The notes below the pieces were generated by a model. It was not told where the DNA came from. It made no database searches and saw only the letters and a program-made list of their open reading frames with translations. From Gloeomargarita sp. SKYB120 (GTDB taxonomy: Bacteria; Cyanobacteriota; Cyanobacteriia; Gloeomargaritales; Gloeomargaritaceae): 64,000 nucleotides of DNA. Every line of letters starts with the position of its first letter. The first letter of the stretch is position 1. Position numbers and translations under genes: made by a program. The stretch lies in the NCBI GenBank assembly GCA_025062155.1, contig JANXAM010000006.1:1-64000 (forward strand). Reading direction: 5' to 3'. Shown piece by piece: positions 25,225 through 34,470 of this stretch.

Positions 25225-26290
25225 GGGACTGTTCCATGGCAATGCGCAGCGCCGGCGGAAACACCGGCTGACCGCTGCGATTGATGTAGCCCCACTCGTT
25301 GTGGAACTTCACCGGCGCTACCCCTTCGGCAAAGGATTCGGCGTTGTCAAACTGGCAGGGAATCACCAGCGTCCCTGTGCTGTCAATGTAGCCCCACTTG
25401 CCGTTTTGGCGCACCAGGGCCAGCCCCTCGCTAAAGTACCACGCCTCGTCAAAGCGGTAGGGAATGACCAACTGCCCTTGGCGGTTGATATAGCCCCAGC
25501 GGAACCGCCATTGTACCGCCGCCAGCCCCTCGGTAAATTTGAGGGCTTGGTGGAATTGGGGGCCGATTTCCCATTGCCCGCTGGTGTTGATATAGCCCCA
25601 CAGGCCGTCCTGGTTGACCGCCGCTAAGCCCTCATGAAACGGCTGCGCCCAGTTAAAAAACTCGCCGATGACCACCCGCCCTTTTTCGTCAATATAACTC
25701 CAGGCGTTGCCCTGCTTGACCCGCGCTAAACCATCGGAAAAGCTGAAGACATTATCGAACCGGCAGGGGATCACCAGGCGTCCGGAACGGTTGATGTAGC
25801 CCCATCGGTTACCCCGTTGGACTGCCGCCAAGCCCTCTTTGAAGTTCAACACCCGGTCGTACTGGCAGGGGACCACCACCTGACCCGCCTTGTTGATGAA
25901 GCCCCACTTACCGCCCTGCTTCACCGCCGCCAGGCCCTCACTGAAATCCAGCGCCCGTTCAAAGGTCAGGGGAATCACCCCATCGCCTTTCTTGTTGATG
26001 TAGCCCCACTTGTCCTCCAACTCGACCGCCGCCAACCCTTCGCTGAAGGAGCGGGCATCGGTGTAGCGCAACGGGATCACCAGCGTTCCTGAATGGTCAA
26101 TGTAGCCGTGCCAGTTTCCCTGCTTGACCAGCGCTCGGCCACCGACAAACCGCTGCGCGCCGTCAAAGTGAAAGGCAAACGACGGGCGAAGGCGTTCAAC
26201 ATAGGCTAGCCCCTGGGGGAGAAACCACCCTTCCACCAGCGCAGTTACTCCCATTCCCAGGAACAACCGACGACGCCAGCCTCGCGGCAT
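25199..26290 (-). CDS. WG-repeat protein with signal peptide
   Basis: 363 aa. After an N-terminal basic/hydrophobic leader (RRRLFLGMGVTALVEGWFL), there are about ten WG repeats of roughly 30 residues, each of the form WGYINxxGxxVIPxxFDxAxxFSEGLAxVK. WG repeats form beta-rich binding surfaces; function is unknown and the protein is probably periplasmic or surface-exposed. Repeats are even along the length with no break. Confidence 0.88.
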   Translation of the reverse strand: MPRGWRRRLFLGMGVTALVEGWFLPQGLAYVERLRPSFAFHFDGAQRFVGGRALVKQGNWHGYIDHSGTLVIPLRYTDARSFSEGLAAVELEDKWGYINKKGDGVIPLTFERALDFSEGLAAVKQGGKWGFINKAGQVVVPCQYDRVLNFKEGLAAVQRGNRWGYINRSGRLVIPCRFDNVFSFSDGLARVKQGNAWSYIDEKGRVVIGEFFNWAQPFHEGLAAVNQDGLWGYINTSGQWEIGPQFHQALKFTEGLAAVQWRFRWGYINRQGQLVIPYRFDEAWYFSEGLALVRQNGKWGYIDSTGTLVIPCQFDNAESFAEGVAPVKFHNEWGYINRSGQPVFPPALRIAMEQSLSDTPGDK

Positions 26291-26370
26291 ACCCCATGTG
26301 AGTGTGAGAGATCTCTTCTGTTTTCAGACATCTCCCACCCGTTGTCGAGCTTTATGACGAAATCGTTACA

Positions 26371-27531
26371 TCAAGACGGTAGGGTTTGGAGCAGGGCGAC
26401 GGTCACGGCTAGGCTTTCCTGGAAGAGCAGGCTCTGCTGGCCCCAGCGCTGGATTTGTTGACCCAGCAGGGTTTCCGCCGGTATATCTCGCAGGGTGGTT
26501 ACCTGTTCCACGCGGCAAAATTCCGCCTTGCCGCCCCCTTCTAGGCGCATACAACCGCTGGTTTCTGAGCAGAGCACGGTGCAGCACTTGGCTTCCGGTT
26601 GAGTCGAATCTAGCCGCAGTCCCAGCAAGTCGCCGATGACTGTGCCGCTATCTGCCACCGGCAGCCCCACCAGTTCGGCCTTGATTTCCTGACCCGTGGG
26701 AGCGTGACAGACAAAGCGATACACATCGGCGTCCCCCCGCTCGATAGCGGAGGACTGGGGCACCCAATGCAAGCGGCTGGCCAGCCAGCCGAGAAAGAGC
26801 AACGCCTGGGCGGGATTCCCCTTTTCGTAATCAATCCGCACTTGGTCAATCTTGGGTAGGTCGGCGCGCCGGTCGGGGGGGTCAAAGGCCTCCGCTGTCA
26901 ACTCCTGCCAGCTACTCAACCGGCTCCAGTTCAGATCCGCCAGGGGCACATTCAGTCGCACCAGCCGGTCTAGCGCCAGTAGTCCCTGAACGGCGTCGGG
27001 AAAGGTGGCCGAGTCCACCAGCACCCGCATACCCCCCGTCTCCCGCAGGTGCAACAGTCCCTGTAACAAGGGGTCATCGGGGTCCGGCTGGGCTTGCCAC
27101 CACAAGTAGGTCGGCAAATCCCCAATCAACAGGGCGTTGATGAGTCCGAGAGAACGCTCCAGCACCGCTCGCGAACCCGTCAATGTAATGTACTCGCAGC
27201 AGATGAGATTGCTTTGGTATCGCTTTTGCAGAGGACAGTAGGCCGCCACCTGCGCCGACAGGGGTACCTCCTCTGGGTCGTTCTGGGAACGTAGGTGGAT
27301 GACGCGGCAGGGATTTTGCACCGCCAACCCCTCGACCGATAGCGCGGTCTGGGCGGCCACATCTGGCGATTCATAGACCACGAGGGTAAACGTTGCTGCC
27401 CGAACCGCTTGGGGCCCTGCGTCCTCATCTCCACCCACCCCCAGCCAAATTTGGCTTAACTCCGATTCAATCTGACCAATGGAAACCTCTTTGGGGGTTT
27501 GCAGAGCCATAACCGCTTCGGTTGTCACCAT
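26371..27531 (-). CDS. opcA: Glucose-6-phosphate dehydrogenase assembly protein OpcA
   Basis: 386 aa. OpcA is the redox-sensitive allosteric activator of Zwf in cyanobacteria, controlling the oxidative pentose phosphate pathway in the dark. Supporting segments: LVVYESPDVAAQ, HLRSQNDPEE, YITLTGSRAVLERSLGLINALLIGDLPTYLWWQA and cysteines in CCTVLCSETSGC (possible thioredoxin targets). zwf, its usual upstream partner, is absent here. Start at ATG 27531; an ATG seven codons later is possible. Confidence 0.93.
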   Translation of the reverse strand: MVTTEAVMALQTPKEVSIGQIESELSQIWLGVGGDEDAGPQAVRAATFTLVVYESPDVAAQTALSVEGLAVQNPCRVIHLRSQNDPEEVPLSAQVAAYCPLQKRYQSNLICCEYITLTGSRAVLERSLGLINALLIGDLPTYLWWQAQPDPDDPLLQGLLHLRETGGMRVLVDSATFPDAVQGLLALDRLVRLNVPLADLNWSRLSSWQELTAEAFDPPDRRADLPKIDQVRIDYEKGNPAQALLFLGWLASRLHWVPQSSAIERGDADVYRFVCHAPTGQEIKAELVGLPVADSGTVIGDLLGLRLDSTQPEAKCCTVLCSETSGCMRLEGGGKAEFCRVEQVTTLRDIPAETLLGQQIQRWGQQSLLFQESLAVTVALLQTLPS

Positions 27532-27632
27532 CGCTTTTACGACCCTCCCACTGCCCTGCACTTCCTATGGTAAGGGTCGTACCGCACTTGCCCACCGGAA
27601 TTTAAGACCGGCTACAGGTTCACCCAGCAAGA

Positions 27633-27660
27633 CAGGTCATCGCTTGGGTCGCAGGGCGCA
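27633..27660. repeat. 28-bp dispersed repeat, inverted copy at 57321-57348
   Basis: The reverse complement of 27633-27660 matches 57321-57348 at 25 of 28 positions. Both copies are in the non-coding space between two genes, this one between opcA and queG (27532-27714), which otherwise has nothing I recognise. It could be a decayed mobile fragment or a conserved regulatory motif. Confidence 0.5.
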
Positions 27661-27714
27661 GCTCCATCCTTCCTGAGACCTACGACACTGGGAAATCTTC
27701 AGGTTGTCGGGCGG

Positions 27715-28644
27715 TTAACTATCTTCAGAGTGGCCGTTTTTTCTGGGGATATTCAACAAAGCCCGCGCATTCCGTCGCCACATGGCGGGTTTGATGCGTC
27801 GCAAGGCGGACCCCCGCAGCGTCCGGTCCCACGTGTCAGTATCCATTTCTGCCCATGCCTGCAGAGGGAGTTGGGGTAACCGGGGTTTGAATTCGTCCAC
27901 ATCGGTGGGCTGGGCAAAACGCTGGTTCCAGGGACAGACCTCTTGGCAAATGTCACAGCCGGCCAACCAACCCTCTAAACGCGCAGCGATGTCCGGGGGC
28001 AATTCCGGTTGCCGGTTTTCGATGGTGTGATAGGCCAAACAACGACGGCTATCCACGACAAAGGGACGGACGATGGCCCCGGTCGGACAAGCAGTTATAC
28101 AGCGGGTGCAGGTGCCGCAGTGTTCCGTGTGGGGTGGGTCGGGTTCTAACGCCAGGGTGGTCAATAGTTCCCCCAGCACCACCCAAGAACCGTACTGGCG
28201 GGTGATGAGATTGGCGTTTTTCCCGACCCATCCTAAACCGGCCCATTCCGCCCAGAGTTTATCTTCCACCGGCCCCGTATCAACATAGACACGGGTTTGA
28301 CAGTCGGGAGCTTGGTCTTTGAGCCATTGCGCCAGCGCTTTCAGTCGTCGCCCGACAACCCGGTGATAGTCCCGACCCCAGGCGTAACGAGCAATTTTGC
28401 CAACTTTTGGTTGTTCTCCTGGCCAGTAGTAATTCAGGGCAACGGCGATAACCGACTTCACGCCCGGTAAAACCCGCTCGATGCGCTGGCGTCGCTCATC
28501 GGTTAACCAATGCATGTCGGCATGGTAACCCGCCGCTAACCACTCGGCCAAGTGTGAGCGGGGCGCCGGTTCGACCGCCGCAATCCCAACTCGATGAAAC
28601 CCCAATCGCCGCGCCTGCTCTTTGACTTGCTGGGCATTGACCAT
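27715..28644 (-). CDS. queG: Epoxyqueuosine reductase
   Basis: 309 aa cobalamin- and iron-sulfur-dependent enzyme doing the last step of queuosine synthesis in tRNA. Two 4Fe-4S sites are readable as [16 protein letters not shown] and [11 protein letters not shown]. The N-terminal cobalamin-binding domain has GIAAVEPAP and [11 protein letters not shown]-like segments. ATG 28644 has AAAGGGGAG upstream and gives [16 protein letters not shown]; the frame extends 30 codons further, which I reject. Divergent from the SIMPL gene. Confidence 0.95.
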   Translation of the reverse strand: MVNAQQVKEQARRLGFHRVGIAAVEPAPRSHLAEWLAAGYHADMHWLTDERRQRIERVLPGVKSVIAVALNYYWPGEQPKVGKIARYAWGRDYHRVVGRRLKALAQWLKDQAPDCQTRVYVDTGPVEDKLWAEWAGLGWVGKNANLITRQYGSWVVLGELLTTLALEPDPPHTEHCGTCTRCITACPTGAIVRPFVVDSRRCLAYHTIENRQPELPPDIAARLEGWLAGCDICQEVCPWNQRFAQPTDVDEFKPRLPQLPLQAWAEMDTDTWDRTLRGSALRRIKPAMWRRNARALLNIPRKNGHSEDS

Positions 28645-28728
28645 CGACGCTGCTCCCCTTTCCATTCTAGGGCGGAACTCTGGGACAGGGACGCGGGTCT
28701 GAAGGCGGTGGTTTTGGGGTAACGCGTT

Positions 28729-29394
28729 ATGCAACGGTGGATAGGGTTGAGTGTCTTGCTGCTAGGGTTATGGCAACCGGTGGCCGGGGCGCAGATGAAA
28801 GAACGGGTTTTGCAAGTAACAGGCCAGGGAATGGTGACCTTGCCCACCCAACTGGCGGAAGTGGAAGTCGGAGTGGAAATTCGGGGCAACAGCGCCAACC
28901 AGGTGCAAACCGAAATTGCCCAGCGCATGAATCGCCTGGTCCAAACACTCCGGCAACGCCAGGCTGAAAAAATTAACACCACTGCCTTGAGTTTAAGCCC
29001 GCTCTACGGCGAACGTCAGCAACTCGTTGGGTTTCTTGGTCGCAGCGCCGTTGAATTTCGCCTACCCATCCCGCAAGCAGGCGCTGTGGTGGATGAACTG
29101 ATTGCCCAAGGTGCGAATCAAATCACTCGGTTACAATTCATCGCCAGCGATACGGCCCTCGAACAGGGACGCACGCAAGCCCTACAGATGGCGGTTCAGG
29201 ACGCCCAACGCCAGGCCCAAACGGTGTTAGCTGCGCTCCAACTAACGCCTAAAGAGGTGGTCAATGTCCAAATTCTCAGTGCCAGCTTGCCGGCGCCCCA
29301 ACCGGTAGCCTTTGCTGAACGGCGCTTCAGCACCCCCATCGTTGGCGGGGAACAGATGGTGCAGGCCCAAGTGCGGCTGGAGATTCGCTACTGA
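28729..29394 (+). CDS. SIMPL-domain (DUF541) periplasmic protein
   Basis: 221 aa with a signal peptide ([21 protein letters not shown], cut near residue 22). The mature protein has the DUF541/SIMPL pattern: [24 protein letters not shown] at the start, [11 protein letters not shown] in the middle and [25 protein letters not shown]-type end. Members are linked to oxidative stress in other bacteria, but the role is unclear. ycf51 follows 37 bp later on the same strand. Confidence 0.88.
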   Translation: MQRWIGLSVLLLGLWQPVAGAQMKERVLQVTGQGMVTLPTQLAEVEVGVEIRGNSANQVQTEIAQRMNRLVQTLRQRQAEKINTTALSLSPLYGERQQLVGFLGRSAVEFRLPIPQAGAVVDELIAQGANQITRLQFIASDTALEQGRTQALQMAVQDAQRQAQTVLAALQLTPKEVVNVQILSASLPAPQPVAFAERRFSTPIVGGEQMVQAQVRLEIRY

Positions 29395-29431
29395 GTTAAG
29401 CTACAAAAGGAGTCGCTGCACAAGCCGCTGG

Positions 29432-29962
29432 ATGACCATTCCCACGCCTGCTGAATTTGCCCAAGCGGCGCGCTGGGTCGGGGGATTTACCCTGGTGATG
29501 ATGGTGTTAACGCTGGTGGCGTTTGCCGCCCGGTGGGGAATTCGCTTCCGGTTGGTAGGGATCACGGCCTTTTCCCTAGTGGTGACGGGGGGATTGTTTG
29601 CCCTGGGGTTAACGCCAGTGACCCGTACCGTCTTGCCGGATGCGGTGCGCTATACGACCGTGTATGACAATGGCGGCACCCAAGCGGTGATTGCTGTGCC
29701 CCGAGACATCACCCCCACCCAGTTACGGGCCACCTTGCAGCAGGCAGCCAACGATTTGTTTTCCTACGGGCGATTGGCCAAGGGGGAACCGGTGCTGACT
29801 ATCCGAGCGCGGACGTTACTGCATCCCGAACCCGGCGTCACTGAACCAGTGTATTTGGGCTATGTCCGGCGGTCGTTGCGCCAGCGGGAAGACCCAGCGA
29901 TGGTGATAGAATTAGATATTCAGGCCCTAGCGCGGGTCAACGCCAACAGTCCTGGTTCGTAG
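29432..29962 (+). CDS. ycf51: Ycf51-family membrane protein
   Basis: 176 aa. Two N-terminal membrane helices (VGGFTLVMMVLTLVAFAARW and LVGITAFSLVVTGGLFALGL) are followed by a soluble domain with RYTTVYDNGGTQAVIAVP and RARTLLHPEPGV, typical of the Ycf51 (DUF2518) family conserved in cyanobacteria and some plastids. Function unknown. ATG 29432 gives the family N-terminus. The next gene starts on the base after the stop. Confidence 0.88.
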   Translation: MTIPTPAEFAQAARWVGGFTLVMMVLTLVAFAARWGIRFRLVGITAFSLVVTGGLFALGLTPVTRTVLPDAVRYTTVYDNGGTQAVIAVPRDITPTQLRATLQQAANDLFSYGRLAKGEPVLTIRARTLLHPEPGVTEPVYLGYVRRSLRQREDPAMVIELDIQALARVNANSPGS

Positions 29963-31054
29963 ATGGCGGAATTACGAGTGGCTCCCCGGACAGTGGTGCG
30001 GGGACGGCGATTAATCCCTGAATACGGCGAACGGTTGCAGGCCCTGGCGCGGCGCTGGTTGCTGGTTGGGGGACCAACAGCGCTATCGTTGGTGTGGCCC
30101 CAGCTCCGGGCGGCGGGCGTCGAACCAGTACAGGTGGCGGTTGTCCAGGAATGTACAGAGGCGGTACGCCAGGAAGGGGGGCAAACGGTGGTCACAGCGC
30201 GCCTGGAGGGGGTCCTGGCCTGCGGTGGTGGCAAAGCCCTGGATGCAGGGAAGTTGATCGCGCACGACCAGGGGTTGCCGGTGGTCACGATTCCCACTTC
30301 TGGGGCAACCTGTGCTGCCTGGACCGCCTTGAGCAATATCTATTCCCCCCAGGGCGCGTTTCAGTACGACGTACCGCTACGGGCTTGTCCAGAACTGTTG
30401 CTGCTGGATTACGACCTGGTACAAACGGCGCCGGTGCGCACCCTGGTGGCGGGGATTGGCGATGCCCTGGCCAAGTGGTATGAGGCGTCGGTCAGCGCGG
30501 GCCAGTCCACTGAAACACCGGTGGTCATGGCAGTGCAGCAGGCGCGGGTGTTGCGAGACCTGCTGTTGCAGAAGGCGGCAGCGGCCCTCGCGCAACCGGG
30601 TTCGGCGGTGTGGGAGCAGGTGGTGGACGCGACCGTGCTGATGGCGGGATTAATTGGGGGTCTCGGTGGCGCACCCTGTCGCACAGTGGCGGCTCATGCC
30701 GTTCACAACGGGTTGACCCACTGGCCGGTGACCCACCGTTGGTTGCACGGGGAAAAGGTGGCCTTTGGCATTCTAGTGCAATTGCGCCTGGAGGAAATGC
30801 AGGGCCAGCAGTTGGCCGGTGTTGCCCGCACCCAATTACTGACGCTGTATCAACAAATTGGCCTGCCCTGCACCCTGGCGGATTTGGGGTTGGGCAATGC
30901 CTCTCCAGCGGAGTTGCAAGCCCTAGCGACCTGTATCTGCCGGCCCGAGAGTGACATTCACCGGCTGCCGTTTCCGGTGACGGCGGCGCAGGTGGTGCAG
31001 GCGATGACGACGACCACCCAGGCATGGCCTTCCCCCGTCGTACCTGCGAGCTAA
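29963..31054 (+). CDS. Iron-containing alcohol dehydrogenase family protein (GldA-like)
   Basis: 363 aa. NAD-binding half with GVLACGGGKALDAGK (GGGS-type) and IPTSGATCAAWT; metal ligands likely D in GIGDALAKWYE and His in AAHAVHNGLTHWP and WLHGEKVAFG. Related to glycerol dehydrogenase and glycerol-1-phosphate dehydrogenase; the exact substrate is unknown. It directly abuts ycf51 upstream and overlaps the MBL-fold gene by 31 bp, so the genes form one operon. Confidence 0.9.
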   Translation: MAELRVAPRTVVRGRRLIPEYGERLQALARRWLLVGGPTALSLVWPQLRAAGVEPVQVAVVQECTEAVRQEGGQTVVTARLEGVLACGGGKALDAGKLIAHDQGLPVVTIPTSGATCAAWTALSNIYSPQGAFQYDVPLRACPELLLLDYDLVQTAPVRTLVAGIGDALAKWYEASVSAGQSTETPVVMAVQQARVLRDLLLQKAAAALAQPGSAVWEQVVDATVLMAGLIGGLGGAPCRTVAAHAVHNGLTHWPVTHRWLHGEKVAFGILVQLRLEEMQGQQLAGVARTQLLTLYQQIGLPCTLADLGLGNASPAELQALATCICRPESDIHRLPFPVTAAQVVQAMTTTTQAWPSPVVPAS

Positions 31055-31713
31055 TTCCCAAGGCGCTGCTCGATGGGATTTGGGCCTTTCCCCCCAACCG
31101 GCAAACGCTGGGAGGAACGAGTTATTTTCTAGCCGGACAGGTACTAGACTTACCTGGCAATGTGCTGGTGGACTGCCCGGACATCGCCTGGCAGGACTGG
31201 TGCCAGGCGCAGGGAGGCGTGCAGTATCTGGTACTGACGAACCGGGACGGGGCAGACCAAGTGGACCGCTGGCAACAGGTGTTTGAATGTCCCGTCTATA
31301 CCCAGCAGCAGGAGGCGTATTTATATCCTGGGGTGTGGGTGCGGCCATTTGACGTAACGGCGGACCTTGCCCCTGGACTGACGCTGGTCTGGACACCTGG
31401 CTACAGCCCCGGCAGCAGTTGCCTCTATCTCGACCGCTTGGGGGGTCTTTTGTTTACCGGACGCCATATCCTGCCGAATCCGCAGGGGGATCTGGTTTTG
31501 TACCGCACGCGCAAGACGTTCCACTGGCCCAGGCAACAACGCAGCTTGGAGACGCTGAAAGCGTGGTTAGGCGACCGGCCCGTGCGGTATATCTTTCCGG
31601 GAGCGCACACAGGTTTTTTGCGCGGGCGGGGCTATGTCACCTTCGGTCCGGGAAGCAATTGGTATGATGAGATCAAGGGGCGTCTGACGACTGGCGTTCC
31701 GCAGGTGAGGTAG
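31024..31713 (+). CDS. Metallo-beta-lactamase-fold protein with altered metal site
   Basis: 229 aa. The fold is suggested by GGTSYFLAG, NVLVDCPDIAWQDW, VWTPGYSPGSSCLYL and GLLFTGRHILPN. However, the usual HxHxDH or HRDDVADH loop reads NRDGADQVDRW, the PGHTPGS histidine is Tyr and the GDxL position is RHIL. Several metal ligands thus appear lost and hydrolase activity is doubtful. Its ATG lies in the last 31 bp of the dehydrogenase gene and its TAG overlaps the GTG of the next gene. Confidence 0.75.
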   Translation: MAFPRRTCELIPKALLDGIWAFPPNRQTLGGTSYFLAGQVLDLPGNVLVDCPDIAWQDWCQAQGGVQYLVLTNRDGADQVDRWQQVFECPVYTQQQEAYLYPGVWVRPFDVTADLAPGLTLVWTPGYSPGSSCLYLDRLGGLLFTGRHILPNPQGDLVLYRTRKTFHWPRQQRSLETLKAWLGDRPVRYIFPGAHTGFLRGRGYVTFGPGSNWYDEIKGRLTTGVPQVR

Positions 31714-32783
31714 TGACCCGTCGCTTTCTGTTTGTTGGTTCCACGCAGGCCTACAGTGGCAAGTCCACGGCCATTCTTGGGATTGCCCAGCAGTTACAGG
31801 CCCGGCACTGGCGGATTGGTTATGGAAAGCCAGTAGGCCAGAGTCAAGTCACGACCGACCCGGTGGCGTTAGACATGGATGGGCAGTTGGCGGCGCGGGT
31901 CTTGCGATTACCCCCTGACTGTCTGGCGCCAACGCTGGTGTTTTTGCAGGATTGGCTGAAATATCCTGAGCGCCTGGCCCAAGCAACTCCCCTGACGTCG
32001 GCGCTGGACAGTTATCGCAACTTGACAACCCCCGATGTCATGCTGCTGGAGGCGCCCGCCAATTTCCACGAAGGGTATTGGTTCGGGCTGGAGTTTGCCG
32101 GCATGGTGAAGGCCCTGGATGCCGCTGTCGTGCTGGTGGTGCGGGTGGAATCGCTGCTGGTGGTAGACGAATTGCTCATGGCCAAAGCGCAGTTAGGCCG
32201 ACGGCTCCTAGGGGTGCTGTTGAATGCGGTGCCAACCGACCAGCCGCTGGTGTCAGAGGTCTTGGTGCCGATGCTGGAACAACGGGGGATTCCGGTGCTA
32301 GGAATTTTGCCTCGTAGTCGGTTGTTGCGCAGTGTGCGGGTGGGCGAGCTGGCGGAGCAGTTGCAGGCTCAGGTACTCTGCTGCCCAGACCGGCTGGACT
32401 TGCTGGTGGAGCACTTGTCCATCGGAGCCATGAGCGTCAATGCCGCTCTAGACTATTTCCGCCAGGGGGTCAACATGGTGGTGGTCACCGGTGCAGGACG
32501 CACGGACATTCAAATGGCGGCGCTGGAGGCTGCCACCCAATGCCTGGTGTTGACCGGCCCCAACGACCCGGAACCCATGGTGCTAGCCCGTGCCGAGGAA
32601 ATGGAGGTGCCCATTTTGCGGGTAGATATGGACACCCTGACGGCGGTAGAAACCATCGAGCGGGCCTTTGAGCGGGTGCGGCTGCAGGAGCCGGTGAAAA
32701 TTCAGTACGTGCAGCAGATGATTGCCCAGCATCTGAACCTGGAGCGATTGCTGAATTTATGGGACGCAGTCTGTCCAGCGTAA
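31713..32783 (+). CDS. BioD-like P-loop / DRTGG-domain protein (phosphotransacetylase N-terminal type)
   Basis: 356 aa. N-terminal dethiobiotin-synthetase-like P-loop domain (FVGSTQAYSGKSTAILG) followed by a DRTGG domain (SIGAMSVNAALDYFRQGVNMVVV ... GRTDIQMAALEA). This pair occurs fused to Pta in some bacteria; here it stands alone, as in many cyanobacteria, and its function is not settled. It starts with GTG overlapping the previous stop by one base. Confidence 0.85.
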   Translation: MTRRFLFVGSTQAYSGKSTAILGIAQQLQARHWRIGYGKPVGQSQVTTDPVALDMDGQLAARVLRLPPDCLAPTLVFLQDWLKYPERLAQATPLTSALDSYRNLTTPDVMLLEAPANFHEGYWFGLEFAGMVKALDAAVVLVVRVESLLVVDELLMAKAQLGRRLLGVLLNAVPTDQPLVSEVLVPMLEQRGIPVLGILPRSRLLRSVRVGELAEQLQAQVLCCPDRLDLLVEHLSIGAMSVNAALDYFRQGVNMVVVTGAGRTDIQMAALEAATQCLVLTGPNDPEPMVLARAEEMEVPILRVDMDTLTAVETIERAFERVRLQEPVKIQYVQQMIAQHLNLERLLNLWDAVCPA

Positions 32784-32983
32784 AGGTGGGGTCGGCCTGG
32801 ACAGCGCAACAGCCCACCTGGGGATGGCGGCACTTTCAGGTGAAAAATCGCAAGCGCCAGGGGCGTTTTATCTTTGTGGAGCTGGCGGCGGTGTGCGATC
32901 CCCGGGTGCGCTTTTGGGTGAATGCCCGGCAATTGGGCGACCGGAACTTATGGCAACCGGGGTGGCAATCGTTACTCGAATGA
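32759..32983 (+). CDS. Trp-rich small protein of the TIGR02450 type
   Basis: 74 aa. The pattern GSAWTAQQPTWGWRHFQVKNRKRQG then FVELAAVCDPRVRFWV and DRNLWQPGW matches the small tryptophan-rich family common in cyanobacteria. Function unknown. The ATG overlaps the DRTGG gene by 25 bp; a GTG at 32786 just after that stop is an equally good start. The remaining 98 bp to the IS1 copy contain TTGACATA-type words resembling part of the IS630 copy at 35.1 kb. Confidence 0.8.
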   Translation: MGRSLSSVKVGSAWTAQQPTWGWRHFQVKNRKRQGRFIFVELAAVCDPRVRFWVNARQLGDRNLWQPGWQSLLE

Positions 32984-33081
32984 GCGTTTGCAGTTTGGCG
33001 ATGACTTTCGTGTAGCTAGGCCGACGAAGGTTAACATAGTTGACATATATGACAGACAACATTGGCAATCCTATCTCTAAG

Positions 33082-33784
33082 GGGTAGTCCTGTTATTGTA
33101 ATGGTTAAAATAGGTGTAGTCGGATTTGGGTGAAACCATGAGTACAGTTACTTGCCCCCGTTGCCGGTCTCAAAAGATTGTGAAGTACGGTCGTATCCAT
33201 AATGGAAAACAGCCATCGGCAATTTACACCTGAAGCTAGGAAGAAATACATTTCTCAAGCCCAAAGGCAACTGGTCGATAAAATGTTGTTAGAGCGACTC
33301 TCAATTGCCGCCATCTCACGGGTGACTGGCATCTCACAATCTTGGCTGTATAAATATGTAAAGCCAAAGGCAATTTATACGTCAGAAATGATGGATATTC
33401 AGCTCGGCGACGATGAAGAGATAGAGCTGGAATGCGACGAGATAGGGTTGTTTTGCGGCTCGAAAAAGTATCTCCAATGGCTCTGGCTAGTTTTAGAGAG
33501 AAAGACACGGATGATTGTCGCGGCCTGTGTAGAATATGGGAGAGAGTGCCAATTATTTGACAAAAACAGGCAAAATCTTATACTGATTGCTGGTCGGTTT
33601 ATCGGAAGGTAATTCCGCAATCTCAACACGTCGCCAGTGCCAAGGGGAGTGGTAGGACGTCCTTGATTGAGTGCTTCAACAACACGCTTTGACAGTGAAT
33701 TAGTCGCTTAACTGGGAGAACTCTGTCCTTAATATCCAACTTCATTCACCACTATAATGCATCATTACTTACATAGCACTACCC
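33082..33784 (+). mobile_element. Decayed IS1-family insertion sequence
   Basis: 703 bp bounded by imperfect inverted ends: GGGTAGTCCT at 33082 and, reading inward from 33784, GGGTAGTGCT. GTAATG also matches at the same distance in both ends. Length is close to the roughly 770 bp of IS1. I see no convincing target duplication. The transposase gene inside is broken. Confidence 0.8.
33138..33776 (+). pseudogene. IS1 transposase (InsA/InsB) pseudogene
   Basis: MSTVTCPRCRSQKIVKYGRI starts at 33138 as InsA, but a small deletion after GKQ removes the second CxxC of the zinc finger and shifts frame to a stop. The next frame resumes with RQFTPEARKKYISQAQ and the HTH SIAAISRVTGISQSWLYKYV, then the InsB catalytic part (ELECDEIGLFCGSKK, WLWLVLERKTR). 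A further shift and an in-frame stop (FNNTL then TGA) precede the C-terminal NFIHHYNAS signature ending at 33776. At least three lesions make it inactive. Confidence 0.85.
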
Positions 33785-33811
33785 ACAATGTCTCAATCTT
33801 ATTTGAAACAG

Positions 33812-34222
33812 TTATGTATGGCTAAGCACAGAATGCTTGACACAGGCAGCAACCAGAACCCTAGATGTTTCCACGTTACTTGCTCCCCAAGGACGATAAC
33901 CTAAATGTTTTCTGCTATAAAAGCGCCCATTTGACAATGACAAAAGACTCCTAGTAGGCCCATGCCACCGGCGCCGCCGATAATCCTGCAACGTCCGCAT
34001 CAGACGCAAACCTGGCTGTATCCCAACAACTCCCAGGAGCAGCCACAGTAGAATTTGCAAATACAAAGGCGGTACATCAATACCATCGAGATTCGGCAGT
34101 TGTTTACCCAGTTGTTGCAGTGTCCATTCCCACCACTCCTGGAATTGTTGTTGCCACAACTGAATTTGCCAAGTCCAATTGGTCTGCTGATGAGACACCT
34201 GCATGGTGCCAAATCGAGCCAT
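33812..34222 (-). CDS. Truncated cyanobacterial membrane protein (DUF4129-like N-terminus)
   Basis: 136 aa. The N-terminal 90 residues look real: a Gln/Trp-rich amphipathic part (WTWQIQLWQQQFQEWWEWTL), then a hydrophobic helix (LYLQILLWLLLGVVGIQPGL). This resembles the start of cyanobacterial DUF4129 proteins, which should be longer. The last 15 or so residues are encoded by an IS630-end-like sequence at 33817-33870, so the native C-terminus seems lost to an insertion. Probably a broken gene. Confidence 0.45.
   Translation of the reverse strand: MARFGTMQVSHQQTNWTWQIQLWQQQFQEWWEWTLQQLGKQLPNLDGIDVPPLYLQILLWLLLGVVGIQPGLRLMRTLQDYRRRRWHGPTRSLLSLSNGRFYSRKHLGYRPWGASNVETSRVLVAACVKHSVLSHT
33817..33870 (+). 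repeat. Lone diverged copy of an IS630 left end
   Basis: TATGGCTAAGCACAGAATGC and the following 30 bp align with the left end of the IS630 copy (35048 onward, TATAGCTAAGTACAGAATGT), mostly with transition differences. No second end or transposase belongs to it. It replaces the 3' end of the DUF4129-like gene, so it may be what broke that gene. Confidence 0.55.
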
Positions 34223-34245
34223 ATTGACTATACTAGAGTCTCAGT

Positions 34246-34316
34246 GCGGGCATAGTTTAGTGGTAAAACCACAGTCTTCCAAACTGTTGTCGCGGGTTCG
34301 ATTCCCGCTGCCCGCT
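34246..34316 (+). tRNA. trnG: tRNA-Gly (TCC anticodon)
   Basis: 71 nt. Acceptor GCGGGCA/TGCCCGC, D arm GTTTAGTGGTAAAAC, anticodon stem CACAG/CTGTT (with a wobble/mismatch at the base) with loop TCTTCCAAA (anticodon TCC), T arm CGCGGG-TTCGATT-CCCGCT. The remnants of a second integrative element begin right after it, consistent with tRNA-Gly having been the integration target. I found no direct repeat of its 3' end nearby. Confidence 0.93.
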
Positions 34317-34429
34317 TCCCCCAATAAAGACGCTAAAAGCCGCATCAGTCGCCACTCCAGCCGAAAGTCCCGTTAGTACACCAGCAGAAGTAGGGATTAG
34401 TACGGCACTGTAGCTGAAACTAGAAATTT

Positions 34430-34459
34430 GGGCCTAAGATGGGACTAAGGCTTAGGCCC
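34430..34459. other. Perfect 9-bp inverted repeat downstream of tRNA-Gly
   Basis: GGGCCTAAG (34430-34438) and CTTAGGCCC (34451-34459) form a stem with a 12-nt loop just before the small ORF at 34471. No T-run follows, so it is not a standard terminator; an operator or attachment-related structure of the decayed element is possible. Confidence 0.4.
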
Positions 34460-34470
34460 GATGCCAGGGG

